From: Gordonia asplenii
GTDB lineage: Bacteria > Actinomycetota > Actinomycetes > Mycobacteriales > Mycobacteriaceae
Direction of reading: 5' to 3'
Length of the DNA: 35,397 nucleotides
NCBI RefSeq assembly: GCF_012933505.1
Contig: NZ_JABBNB010000048.1
Location: 1 to 35,397, forward strand
Shown here one piece after another: positions 1 to 7,071 of this stretch. Position 1 is the first letter of the stretch; every line of letters begins with the position of its first letter. The position numbers and the translations under genes are program-made. Under the pieces are notes generated by a model, which did not search any database, was not told the DNA's origin, and was given only the letters and a program-made list of their open reading frames with translations.

Positions 1-1
1 C

Positions 2-259
2 CGCGCCGGACCCGGCCTCGACCTGTTCCCCGGACTAGCCCGCTACACCTTCCTCCCCACCACCCCGACCGCCGCGGCCACCCCGCCCCGCCCACGCGCC
101 ACCAACAGTCGCCGACACTGCACACTACGCAAACACCACCTCCGCAAAGCCGAACGCGACCGCAACCGCGCCGCCCGCCTAGCCCACGCCGCCCACCCCG
201 ACCCCACCAGCATCTACAGCCGCCTCACCCCACCCGACGACGGCGACCCACCCTACTAA
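2..259 (+). CDS. C-terminal end of a DUF222/HNH endonuclease-family protein (5' end outside window)
   Basis: The frame is open from the first bases of the window and stops at TAA 257-259, giving about 85 residues of a C-terminus. It reads ...RAGPGLDLFPGLARYTF, then a Pro/Thr-rich stretch, then a basic segment (RRHCTLRKHHLRKAERDRNRAA) and an acidic-proline tail. In the DUF222 (13E12-repeat-like) HNH proteins, which are multicopy in Gordonia and Mycobacterium, the HNH domain is typically followed by a phrase like PGLDLFPGL and a basic, low-complexity tail. The HNH motif itself would lie upstream and is not visible. Codons are almost all C-ending. The family call is recognition from the tail only, so it is moderately secure. 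These proteins are nuclease-like, but their biological role is unproven. Confidence 0.6.
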   Translation, partial: RAGPGLDLFPGLARYTFLPTTPTAAATPPRPRATNSRRHCTLRKHHLRKAERDRNRAARLAHAAHPDPTSIYSRLTPPDDGDPPY

Positions 260-284
260 CCAGCACCTGACCGCAACACATGTC

Positions 285-308
285 GGCGGCCCCCACGGGC
301 GCGCCGCC
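285..308. terminator. Possible bidirectional hairpin between convergent genes
   Basis: GGCGGC (285-290) pairs with GCCGCC (303-308) around a GC-rich loop. It lies between the HNH-protein stop (259) and the stop of the minus-strand DUF4189 gene (386). No T-tract follows on either strand, so this is only a plausible terminator. Confidence 0.3.
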
Positions 309-385
309 AACCACACACGCCCACCCCAATATCCGACACCGCAATCCGAATCACCCTGTGCTACAACATGATTCGTAGCCGGCCT

Positions 386-766
386 CTAGCCCATGCAGAC
401 CGTTTCTACGATCTTGGCCCCAACGCCGGCATTGCTGAGCGCCCCCGACTCCGCGGCGTCCCGCGTCGGCTCTGTGGTCCATCCCCACTGCCCCGTTATG
501 GGCTGGTAGGCGAGGGCACCACAATTGTTGTCCATCATCACGACGAAACCGCAGTCGTCAGCGTTGCACTTCGCATTGGCGGCATCGATGGCGTCGAGTA
601 CCGACGTGTAATCGCTGCTCGACGCGTGGTTGCCCGTGCTCTTGGAGATCGAGATCGCGCCGTAGTTGTGGTCGGCGGCCGACGCTTGCGCAGGCACGAT
701 CACCGCTGCGGTTGCGGCGATCGCCATCACTCCGCTGGCCAGTACGCTCTTGAGTGCAGTCTTCAT
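386..766 (-). CDS. Small secreted DUF4189 protein (copy 1)
   Basis: 126 residues. A signal peptide covers about residues 1-30 (MKTALKSVLASGVMAIAAT, ending ...PAQASAAD). The mature domain begins with the typical DUF4189 phrase YGAIS and carries four cysteines: two in CNADDC, one in DNNCGAL and one at the C-terminus (ETVCMG). This spacing suggests two disulfides, and the layout resembles the secreted mycobacterial DUF4189 proteins such as Rv1269c. The molecular function of the family is not established; the protein should be exported and act in or outside the envelope. The start at 766 follows an AGGA-like ribosome site. The gene is divergent from a paralogue (974-1360) and the two share a mirrored promoter region, suggesting an inverted duplication. 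The DUF4189 call is secure, the function unknown. Confidence 0.85.
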   Translation of the reverse strand: MKTALKSVLASGVMAIAATAAVIVPAQASAADHNYGAISISKSTGNHASSSDYTSVLDAIDAANAKCNADDCGFVVMMDNNCGALAYQPITGQWGWTTEPTRDAAESGALSNAGVGAKIVETVCMG

Positions 767-811
767 TTCGAATCCTATCGTTTATCGCTTAACGGATGCC
801 GTCGAATCTCA

Positions 812-936
812 CACGGCGACAACACAATTCAAAGTCCTATTCACGACATCGCCAATGGGGAGAACTCCCCTGCACCCGGGGACTTCTCCCCATTGGCACA
901 ACCGCCGCAATCACTTTGAATTGTGTTGTCACCGAG
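812..936. promoter_or_regulatory. Mirror-image divergent promoter of the two DUF4189 genes with central palindrome
   Basis: Plus-strand promoter: -35 TTGGCA (893-898), 17-nt spacer, -10 TTGAAT (916-921). Minus-strand promoter: -35 TTGGCG (850-855), 17-nt spacer, -10 TTGAAT (827-832). The 16-mer CTTTGAATTGTGTTGT occurs at 914-929 and, inverted, at 819-834. Between the promoters lies a palindrome with arms 851-870 and 878-897 (19 of 20 pairs, 7-nt loop), whose outer ends contain both -35 boxes. The -10/-35 elements and downstream bases are conserved while the 17-nt spacers are not, which is what selection on promoter function would leave. A dimeric regulator bound at the palindrome would cover both -35 boxes (inference). 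Confidence 0.65.
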
Positions 937-973
937 ACAATCCCGACGACAACCCGACACGAAGGACGAGACA

Positions 974-1360
974 ATGAACATCAACATCAAGCGCGCACTC
1001 ACCGGCGGACTCCTCGCAGCAGCGGCGACCGGAGCCGTGTTGGTTCCCGCCCAGGCCTCGGCAGCCAATAACACCTGGGGCGCCATTTCCTACTCCCCCA
1101 GCACCGACGCGTGGGGCACCGCGATCAACTTCTCCTCGGGTTCCGATGCTCGCTACGTCGCGAAAGATAAGTGCGGTCACTCCGACTGCCAGGTCATGAC
1201 CCTGCACAACAACTGCGGCGCACTCGTGACCAACAAGGTCGCCGGCACCTGGTGGTGGGCATACGCCCCGACCCGCAGCGCAGCCCGCGGCCAAGCCATG
1301 GAATTCGCCGGCTGGAGCCCCAACGCAAAGCTACAAGTCACCACCTGCATCGGCGACTAG
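974..1360 (+). CDS. Small secreted DUF4189 protein (copy 2)
   Basis: 128 residues from ATG 974, preceded by GAAGGACGAG as ribosome site. An upstream in-frame start at 923 would place 17 basic residues before the signal peptide and would lie on the promoter, so it is rejected. The signal peptide is MNINIKRALTGGLLAAAATG ending in PAQASAAN. The mature part starts with the DUF4189 phrase WGAISYSP and has four cysteines in the same pattern as the divergent copy (CGHSDC, HNNCGAL, TTCIGD). Signal-peptide ends and cysteine spacing match copy 1, so the pair are paralogues. The copies diverge in the middle: this one has the extra aromatic run TWWWAYAP. Exported, role unknown. Likely expressed from the TTGGCA/TTGAAT promoter at 893-921. 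Confidence 0.85.
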   Translation: MNINIKRALTGGLLAAAATGAVLVPAQASAANNTWGAISYSPSTDAWGTAINFSSGSDARYVAKDKCGHSDCQVMTLHNNCGALVTNKVAGTWWWAYAPTRSAARGQAMEFAGWSPNAKLQVTTCIGD

Positions 1361-1862
1361 CTCTCAAAAGACCGTTGTTCCCTTCGTGGTTTCCACGTCA
1401 CACTCAGCGGTATCCCTTTGGAATCTCGTTTGCCGTCGACTACAACCATGACGCCTCATACACGTCAACAACCTGAAGATCAGCACCACAATGCGCTATC
1501 GCCACTCTTGCTTGACCGCGGCGATCTGCACTCCGGGCGTTGCATTGCAGGTCGCCGACAGCTATCGCCGGAATGCGCGAGATACCGACGAAGACACCGT
1601 CACCCCCGCGCAACTCGCTGACTACCGACCAGTGAGGCGACGTTAGATCGCGGCCGGTTCCGCCATCCGCCGCGTCGGTATGCCTCTTGATTCTTCTGTT
1701 AGCCAAAGGATTCCGCGCCTACCGGGTCACAACCTCAAGACAGGGATGATGGTGACGAGCATCCCAAAGTGGGGTAGTCGGCTACCCGAGAGGTCATGCG
1801 CACTCGCGCCGACACTGGACGTCGCTCACATCACAGCTCGAACCAACTCCGAAGAGGTCACC
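1361..1862. other. Gene-poor stretch, no convincing gene
   Basis: No open frame here has convincing family features. The most gene-like frame is ATG 1491 to TAG 1646 (51 residues, start MRYRHSCLTAAICTPGVALQ, resembling a weak signal sequence). It continues in the same frame after the TAG to beyond 1862, so it could be the remnant of a secreted-protein gene, but nothing identifies it. Coding-type third-position GC bias is weaker than in the neighbouring genes. Confidence 0.4.
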
Positions 1863-2217
1863 ATGTCACCGAGCCACCGAAGATCGGCCCATCAACTCCG
1901 GCTCGATCACGTTCAACAACGGTGTACCGGTCGGCGGTTTCGTCTCACTGGAACTGCACTCCGACGGCACATGTCAATTCTTCGGGCATATCCATGACTC
2001 CGAGGCACCGAGCTACGACGTCGAGGTGATGTGGATGGTCGATTCCGGCGGCACCGCAACACCTTCGCCACAAAGGTTCACCTGGGGGCTGGGCGCAATC
2101 ACAGACGTTCCTGCGACATTTCGGTGCCGGCACCCACATCCACCCGTCCGACAACTCTGAGCTGGACTTCGACCCACCGACCTGCACAGCGCCGACCGCG
2201 AACTGTTCGGCACGTAA
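1863..2217 (+). pseudogene. Small conserved protein gene broken by serial -1 frameshifts
   Basis: ATG 1863 has a good ribosome site (GAAGAGG, 6 nt upstream). Protein-like sequence then moves through the frames, each time by -1: VTEPPKIGP, then INSGSITFNNGVPVGG (from 1891) to GHIHDSEAPSYDVEV, then NTFATKVHLG (from 2058), then WAQSQTFLRHFGAGTHIHP (from 2090), then TDLHSADRELFGT ending at TAA 2215-2217. Adding one base to a short G or C run at each junction gives a continuous protein of about 118 residues. The central part resembles a domain I recall from actinobacterial hypothetical proteins (VPVGG, then GHFHDSG, then an F-T-hydrophobic strand). The function of that domain is unknown to me. This is either a decaying gene or a series of homopolymer errors in the assembly. 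Confidence 0.5.
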
Positions 2218-2247
2218 CACCGGCATCCGACATATAAAGGCGCTCCG

Positions 2248-2484
2248 ATGATGAAAGATGAGGCCGCCCGGTCCGATCGAGCACGCGAGGACGCAATCAA
2301 CCAACTGCCATTGCCGTACTCCGAAGCGTTACGGCTGCGGTCTGCGGGAATCGCCGACACTCTGATCGCAGAAATTCTCGGCGTCGAACCCGATGTGCTT
2401 CCCAGCGTGTACGCACTCGCGGAGGACAAGATCACGACGATCCTGACTCGAACTCAATCCGATCACCGGCGCCGTGAGAACTGA
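2248..2484 (+). CDS. Small helical protein with sigma-factor region-4-like sequence
   Basis: 78 residues from ATG 2248 (a second ATG follows at 2251), with AAAGG 7 nt upstream. The core LPLPYSEALRLRSAGIADTL followed by IAEILGVEPDVLPSVYALAE reads as two or three short helices, like the helix-turn-helix of sigma region 4 or of small DNA-binding proteins. Proteins of this type (P-L-P-Y...LRL...I...LG(I/V)EP) are common as short hypothetical genes in actinobacteria. It is much shorter than a sigma factor and lacks region 2, so it cannot be one; it could be a regulator or anti-regulator fragment. It is intact although its upstream neighbour is frameshifted, with 30 nt between the two, so they may have been co-transcribed. 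Function unknown. Confidence 0.6.
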   Translation: MMKDEAARSDRAREDAINQLPLPYSEALRLRSAGIADTLIAEILGVEPDVLPSVYALAEDKITTILTRTQSDHRRREN

Positions 2485-2879
2485 GTCGAGTCGCCGGGGT
2501 CAGGTTGTCGGACAACAGGTTCTACCTCAATGCGTTCGGATGCCGCCTTCCGGGGAGCTGTCGTCAAGTCGCCGACAGAGAGATAGGCAGCCGCTGGGGT
2601 CGGCGCACTGAGGAGTCATAGGTGTCGTCAGCCACCTGGTCGAGCGCCGAGGTGTCTGTCGATGTCGGTCGGGATGATCCTGCAAGTGTGGCACCGTCCG
2701 CCACGGTCGTAGCCATGCCGGCCGACGGCACGGTGCGATGGTAGAGGTCGCGGCCAGAGCATCCGAAACGGATGCGGGTATTCAGACAACAGCCGCGCTT
2801 CGATGGCTACTCTCGCTCATCAGTCCAACTGCAAGCAACCACCGTTTCTGGCCCGGGTGCGGGTGCTCCCCTATCGGGC
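2485..2879. other. Intergenic stretch with a possible 40-codon gene or gene remnant
   Basis: No family is recognisable. The one coding-like signal on the plus strand is a GTG at 2622, with AGGAG 6 nt upstream, opening a 40-residue frame that stops at TAG 2742-2744 with good amino-acid composition (SAEVSVDVGRDDPASVAPS). A single added G in the TGG at 2739-2741 would carry it on into the neighbouring frame (VEVAARASETDAGIQ...) to about 2948, overlapping the end of the lipase gene. This may be another frame-broken small gene. The evidence is weak. Confidence 0.25.
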
Positions 2880-3644
2880 TCAGTTGGCGATCGGCAGGTT
2901 CAGGACGGTCCCGGGGCAGGTTCCGTCGAGTGCTTGCCGCACCAAGGTGATCATGATCGGGTTGCTTGGTTCGGCTGCGTGGTCGTTGCCATCAATGCCG
3001 TCCTTGACGCAAACTCCGCCATCAAGGTGCCTGTCCCGTTTGACACTGAGGAATTGGTCGTCGGCGACGGTCCGCAACGTGGTGTAACGGACAGGACCCG
3101 GTGTGTCGTCGCCGCGGTTGAGGGCACGCAGGAACGAACTGTTCGGACACATCTCGCCACCGGCGGCGAGTGGGAGGACGCATGTCGGTGACCACCCGTA
3201 TTGGCCGGTCCCCAGCGACACATAGTGCGCCACGTGCGTGGCCCCACCGAGATACTTCAGGTAATACCGCGCCGAAAGGCCACCCATGCTGTGGCCGACG
3301 AGGTCGACTTTGACGCCGCCATGCTTTGCCGACGCGGTGGTGACAGCCCGCGCGATCGCGGCGGCGTTCTGAATGTTCCCGTCTCCAGGTAGGTTCACGA
3401 AGTAGACCGGATGGCCGTCTGCCTCGAGCGCGGCGATCAGTGGCTGAAAGACTCCCATCCGCTGGGGGATTAGGCCGCCGGCAGTCCACCCGTGCACGAG
3501 CAGCACCGGGTTGCGAACGACCGCGGGTGTCGCGACCGCATCAGCGGGCACCGCAGTCACTCCGACGACGGTCAGCGCGACCAAGAGGAGTAACCCCAAC
3601 GCGCTGGTGCGGCCCGCGCGTGGTCGTTCGGTGAGATGAACCAT
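2880..3644 (-). CDS. Secreted class-2 triacylglycerol lipase/esterase
   Basis: 254 residues from ATG 3644, which has GGAG about 6 nt upstream; a longer frame from 3698 adds 18 residues without a ribosome site. A signal peptide spans about residues 1-38 (hydrophobic ALGLLLLVALTVVGVTAVPA). The fold reads as Lipase_2 (PF01674, Bacillus LipA-like). The oxyanion strand is NPVLLVHGW, the nucleophile elbow is GHSMGG, the Asp lies in YTTLRTVADDQF and the His in GNDHAAEPSNPIM. The last two align with the LipA phrases YTSIYSSADMIV and VGHIGLL. Two cysteine pairs are likely in the mature part (CVLP...EMC; GGVC...GTC). It probably cleaves short- to medium-chain acyl esters outside the membrane. It is divergent from the LuxR-type gene. 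Class is secure, substrate unknown. Confidence 0.85.
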   Translation of the reverse strand: MVHLTERPRAGRTSALGLLLLVALTVVGVTAVPADAVATPAVVRNPVLLVHGWTAGGLIPQRMGVFQPLIAALEADGHPVYFVNLPGDGNIQNAAAIARAVTTASAKHGGVKVDLVGHSMGGLSARYYLKYLGGATHVAHYVSLGTGQYGWSPTCVLPLAAGGEMCPNSSFLRALNRGDDTPGPVRYTTLRTVADDQFLSVKRDRHLDGGVCVKDGIDGNDHAAEPSNPIMITLVRQALDGTCPGTVLNLPIAN

Positions 3645-3812
3645 CCGAGCTCCGTCGGTGGGGAGGCGGACGTGCTGATGCGACGCCGCTGCCGTCAATA
3701 CAACCAGACGCCTTGGGTTTTCAGGTTCGGATGGAGTGATCCCGGCACCGCCGATGTGCGCGATCGGGACGTGATCGGTCAGAAAGCACTCGCCCAGTGC
3801 CGTTAACGGTCA

Positions 3813-3818
3813 TATCCT
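3813..3818 (+). promoter_or_regulatory. Candidate -10 box of a leaderless LuxR-family mRNA
   Basis: TATCCT ends exactly 6 nt before ATG 3825 and no ribosome-binding sequence lies in between (GCACAA). This is the geometry expected for leaderless transcription starting at the ATG, which is common in Mycobacteriales. Confidence 0.45.
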
Positions 3819-3824
3819 GCACAA

Positions 3825-6410
3825 ATGCTCGACAACTGGCCGCTGACTGGGCGCGCCGAGGAACTCTCGGCGGTAGTGTCGTATACCCGCGGCCGCGGAG
3901 TGGTGCTCGCCGGTGCTGCGGGAGTGGGCAAGAGTCGCCTGGCCCACGAGGCGTTGGCGCACGCGCGACGAACGGCTCGGGAGTGGCGCTACGTCACCGC
4001 GACCGCGTCGGCGAGGTCGGTGCCGTTGGGCGCCTTCGCCGAGTACGCGACCCACCTCGGTGAAGATCCGCTCGCGCGCATCGGTGAGGTGGTCGACGCG
4101 GTCACCTGCAGCAGCAGCGGACCGCCGCTGGTGATGATCGACGATGCGCATCTGCTCGACGAGCAGTCGGCCATTGTCGCCCACCAACTGGTTCACCGCG
4201 GCGCGGCGTCGGTGGTGCTCACCATCCGGGCCGGAGAGTCGGCACCCGATGCGATCACGGCGTTGTGGAAGGAGCAGCTGCTGCCGCGTTTGGAGCTACA
4301 GCCGTTGTCGCGCACCGAAACCGCCGAGCTGATCGAGCGCGTGCTGGGCGGCCCGATAGAGTCGGCGAGCGCCGCCCGGTTGTGGCACTACACCCGCGGC
4401 AACGTGCTCTACTTGCGGCAGTTGATGTCTGATGAAGTCACTGTTGGACATCTGATGCAGCGTTGCGGTGTCTGGTTCTGGGATAGCGAACCAGCGGTGT
4501 CGCCGACATTGGCCGAGCTCATCGACACCAATATCGGCCGGCAACCCGACCGGGTGATCGAGGTGCTCGACGTGCTGGCGGTGGCAGCCCCGGTCGACCT
4601 CGGTGTTCTGCGCGCAATAGTGGTCGACGACGCCATTGAGGATGCCGAGGCCGCCAACCTCATCGTGGTCGACACCAAGACAACGCCGCGGCCGACCGTT
4701 CGACTGGCCCATCCGATGTACGGCGAAGCCCGTCGCTCCCGTGCCCCGGCGATGCGATTAAGACGCGTTCGTAGTGCCATTGTGGCTGCGTCCGCACCGC
4801 TGACCGACGGGCCGGTCGATGAGGTGAGACTCGTGCGTCGGGCGGTATTGGCAATCGACTCGGACTCTCCGCCAGATCCGACGATGCTGATCGCCGCTGC
4901 CGATGCCGCCATTCGCCTCATGGATCCCCTTTCCGCGCAGCGTATCGCCGAGCGAGCCGTCACAAGCGGTGGCGGGTTGTTCGCCCAGCTAATGCTGATG
5001 AGTGCTCTGGTGAACGGCGAGCGTCTCAAGGAGGCACTCGAGATCAACGGCGAGCTGCTCAAGGAGGTAACACCGTCGGATCGGGTGAGTCTCGGCCTGA
5101 TCCGGATCGGGATTTACATCCGGCAGAACGATCGCGTGGCTGCCCGCGGAGTCGACGAACTGGAAACAGCGGCGGCCGAGGCGGGCATGACACGGTCGTA
5201 TCAGTGTGTCGTGGCTGCCGTGCGGTCGCTCGACAACGACATCGAAGCCGCGGTCGACGCGGCCATCGCCGGCCTCACTGGTCCAGGTGAGCTGACTGAA
5301 GCGGCGGAGTTCGCCGGCATCTTCGGACTGATCACCGCTTCGGGAGAACGTGGATCCATCAGCATGATCCGTGAGTTCGCCGACCGCGGATACGCCCTCG
5401 CCTGTACGTCCACCCACACCGCCAGCAGCCGCTTCGCGCTGAGCGCCTGCCACGTCGTCACACTGCTGCTGGCCGGAATGCTCGCCGACGCCGACGACGT
5501 GGTTGCCAACCGGGTAGACCCGCAGCCGATGGAGTTCCCGCTCGCACTGGCCTACCGCGCCTTCACGCACGGGCTTGTGGCCACGGCCACTGGTGAATTG
5601 GCTGCGGCACACCGTCTGCTCGGCGAGGCAGGCGTACTCATCGAGCAACAGCTCCTTCGCTCCTGCATCAGCTTTGAACTCGCCACGTCGCTTGCGATGG
5701 CCGGCGATGCCGAGCGTGCACGGGCCGAGGTCGACACGGTGGCCACCGATGATCCGGTGCGGCAATCCCTGGTGTATGCCGATACGGCCGAAGCATGGAT
5801 TCGGGCGGCCGATGATCTGGTCAGCGACGCGGTGACGATTGTGCTGGCGGCCGCCGAACGGGCTCGCCGGATCGGGGCGTCGGCCCGCGAGGTGTGTTTC
5901 CTCCAGCTGGCGGCGCAGTTCGGCGACGCGAGCCATTCGGAGCGTCTGGTGGAACTTGTCGCGGTGGTGGAGGGACCACGCGCGCATGCGGCTGCCGCGC
6001 ATGCGCACGCACTCGGAAGCGCCGACGGTGATGGTCTGTTTGCGGCCGCTCGCGATTACGAGGCATTCGGCGATCGAGTCGCGGCGGGCGATGCGGCAGC
6101 ACAAGCTGCGATCGCGTATCGAGCGCATGCGCGGCGCGGCGCAGCCTTGACAGCGACTGCCTTCGCCCGACGGCTTGCTGATGAAACCGGTGCTGACACA
6201 CCCGCTTTGCGCGCCAACGATACCCCGATCCCGCTGACCGGACGCCAGCGCGAGATCATCGGCCTCGCCCGCCACGGCTTGTCCAACCGCGAGATCGCGC
6301 AGCGGCTCACGATGTCGGTGCGCACCGTCGAAGGTCACATGTTCCGCGCATGCCAGCGCACCGGAGTGAACAGCCGAGACGAATTGGTCGCGTTGTTGAG
6401 CGGCAGGTGA
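3825..6410 (+). CDS. LuxR-family (LAL-type) ATP-binding transcriptional regulator
   Basis: 861 residues, in the size range of LAL/MalT-like regulators. Walker A is GAAGVGKSR (about residues 29-38) and Walker B is LVMIDDAH (about 100-107). An ATPase/winged-helix region and a long alpha-helical, TPR-like middle (about 330-780) follow. A C-terminal LuxR helix-turn-helix (LTGRQREIIGLARHGLSNRE, then IAQRLTMSVRTVEGHMFRA) occupies about 803-860. It should bind a ligand or partner through the helical region, hydrolyse ATP and activate transcription. The start ATG 3825 has no ribosome site but a -10-like hexamer 6 nt upstream. No obvious target operon adjoins it: a secreted lipase gene is divergent upstream and a tRNA gene is downstream on the other strand. 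Ligand and targets are unknown. Confidence 0.9.
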   Translation: MLDNWPLTGRAEELSAVVSYTRGRGVVLAGAAGVGKSRLAHEALAHARRTAREWRYVTATASARSVPLGAFAEYATHLGEDPLARIGEVVDAVTCSSSGPPLVMIDDAHLLDEQSAIVAHQLVHRGAASVVLTIRAGESAPDAITALWKEQLLPRLELQPLSRTETAELIERVLGGPIESASAARLWHYTRGNVLYLRQLMSDEVTVGHLMQRCGVWFWDSEPAVSPTLAELIDTNIGRQPDRVIEVLDVLAVAAPVDLGVLRAIVVDDAIEDAEAANLIVVDTKTTPRPTVRLAHPMYGEARRSRAPAMRLRRVRSAIVAASAPLTDGPVDEVRLVRRAVLAIDSDSPPDPTMLIAAADAAIRLMDPLSAQRIAERAVTSGGGLFAQLMLMSALVNGERLKEALEINGELLKEVTPSDRVSLGLIRIGIYIRQNDRVAARGVDELETAAAEAGMTRSYQCVVAAVRSLDNDIEAAVDAAIAGLTGPGELTEAAEFAGIFGLITASGERGSISMIREFADRGYALACTSTHTASSRFALSACHVVTLLLAGMLADADDVVANRVDPQPMEFPLALAYRAFTHGLVATATGELAAAHRLLGEAGVLIEQQLLRSCISFELATSLAMAGDAERARAEVDTVATDDPVRQSLVYADTAEAWIRAADDLVSDAVTIVLAAAERARRIGASAREVCFLQLAAQFGDASHSERLVELVAVVEGPRAHAAAAHAHALGSADGDGLFAAARDYEAFGDRVAAGDAAAQAAIAYRAHARRGAALTATAFARRLADETGADTPALRANDTPIPLTGRQREIIGLARHGLSNREIAQRLTMSVRTVEGHMFRACQRTGVNSRDELVALLSGR

Positions 6411-6418
6411 TCAGCGTG

Positions 6419-6457
6419 GACCAGCCGGTTTTGATCACAGTGGAGACCAGCCGGTTT
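6419..6457 (+). repeat. Short direct repeat after the LuxR-family gene
   Basis: GACCAGCCGGTTT occurs at 6419-6431 and again at 6445-6457, 26 nt apart. The second copy continues into CGACA, which resembles one edge of the dispersed GTTTCGACACG repeats described elsewhere in the window. The rest of 6411-6610 shows no gene. Confidence 0.4.
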
Positions 6458-6610
6458 CGACAACGCCAACCGATCACTCGGCTAGTTCGCCGAGCCGTAC
6501 GCCCGACGATTGCAACTGTGGCCTCGGACCCAAATGGCGGGCCGACCGGTGGTGCGACGCCGTCCCGTACAGCACTCACGCGGATACGATCCAGTTGGGA
6601 CGAAGACGAC

Positions 6611-6651
6611 TGAAAGCCCCGACCAGAACGCCTAAACGCTCTGACCGGGGC
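6611..6651 (-). terminator. Rho-independent-type terminator of tRNA-Lys
   Basis: Arms 6616-6630 and 6637-6651 pair (GCCCCG...; 12 of 15 pairs with internal mismatches) around a 6-nt loop. On the minus strand the hairpin is followed by TTTC. It lies just 3' of the minus-strand tRNA gene. Confidence 0.55.
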
Positions 6652-6659
6652 CTTCTCGG

Positions 6660-6732
6660 TGCCCCCTCTCGGGCTCGAACCGAGGACCTGCGGATTAAAA
6701 GTCCGTAGCTCTACCAACTGAGCTAAAGGGGC
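6660..6732 (-). tRNA. tRNA-Lys (anticodon TTT)
   Basis: The reverse strand folds as a complete cloverleaf. The acceptor is GCCCCTT/AGGGGGC with one G-T wobble, the D arm GCTC-AGTTGGTA-GAGC, the anticodon loop CTTTTAA (anticodon TTT), the T arm CTCGG-TTCGAGC-CCGAG, and the discriminator A at 6660. CCA is not encoded (ACCG follows). Position 27-43 is an A-C mismatch at the outer end of the anticodon stem, otherwise normal. It has its own promoter and terminator, so it is probably monocistronic. Confidence 0.97.
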
Positions 6733-6774
6733 CTGGCGCCGCACCGCCCGATCGGGCAGAGCAACACCGAGGAA

Positions 6775-6803
6775 AGTATACAGACGTTTCACACCCGCTT
6801 CAG
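6775..6803 (-). promoter_or_regulatory. Sigma-A-type promoter of tRNA-Lys
   Basis: On the minus strand: CTGAAG (-35, 6798-6803), 17-nt spacer, TATACT (-10, 6775-6780). The -10 lies 42 nt before the tRNA 5' end at 6732. TATACT is a near-consensus box and rare in such GC-rich sequence. The rest of 6733-7071 contains no gene; a weaker TACTGT at 7005-7010 might serve the esterase gene. Confidence 0.65.
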
Positions 6804-7071
6804 CGGTACCCCATCGGCGTCGACGCAGGTCATTTCGCGTCCGTCGTCGCGATCGCAACCAACCCCCTCGGCCGGCGGCAAACTCCACTGCGGGAATCTC
6901 ACGGAAAGCCGAAAGCCCTTGTACTACTTTACATCTCACAGGTATCTGAGCATCTTCGACGATTCCGCCCGCCATTCCGCCACGACTGTCAGACCCCGCG
7001 GGCATACTGTCTCGTGTACTCGCGACGCCGACCCGGCGTCGACGCATCGAACCGAAAGCGGTCTGCTCACG

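Noticed and set aside
1491..1646. 51-residue frame starting MRYRHSCLTAAIC as a real gene
   Set aside because: No ribosome site, no family resemblance, and the frame continues past the stop; kept only as a possible remnant.
4989..6338. Long open frame on the minus strand inside the LuxR-type gene
   Set aside because: High-GC antisense shadow: low-complexity Arg/Gly-rich composition, no domain, fully within a gene with clear motifs.
6919..7071. 51-residue N-terminal extension of the carboxylesterase
   Set aside because: Unlike the family, contains promoter-like sequence, and ATG 7072 begins the conserved domain.
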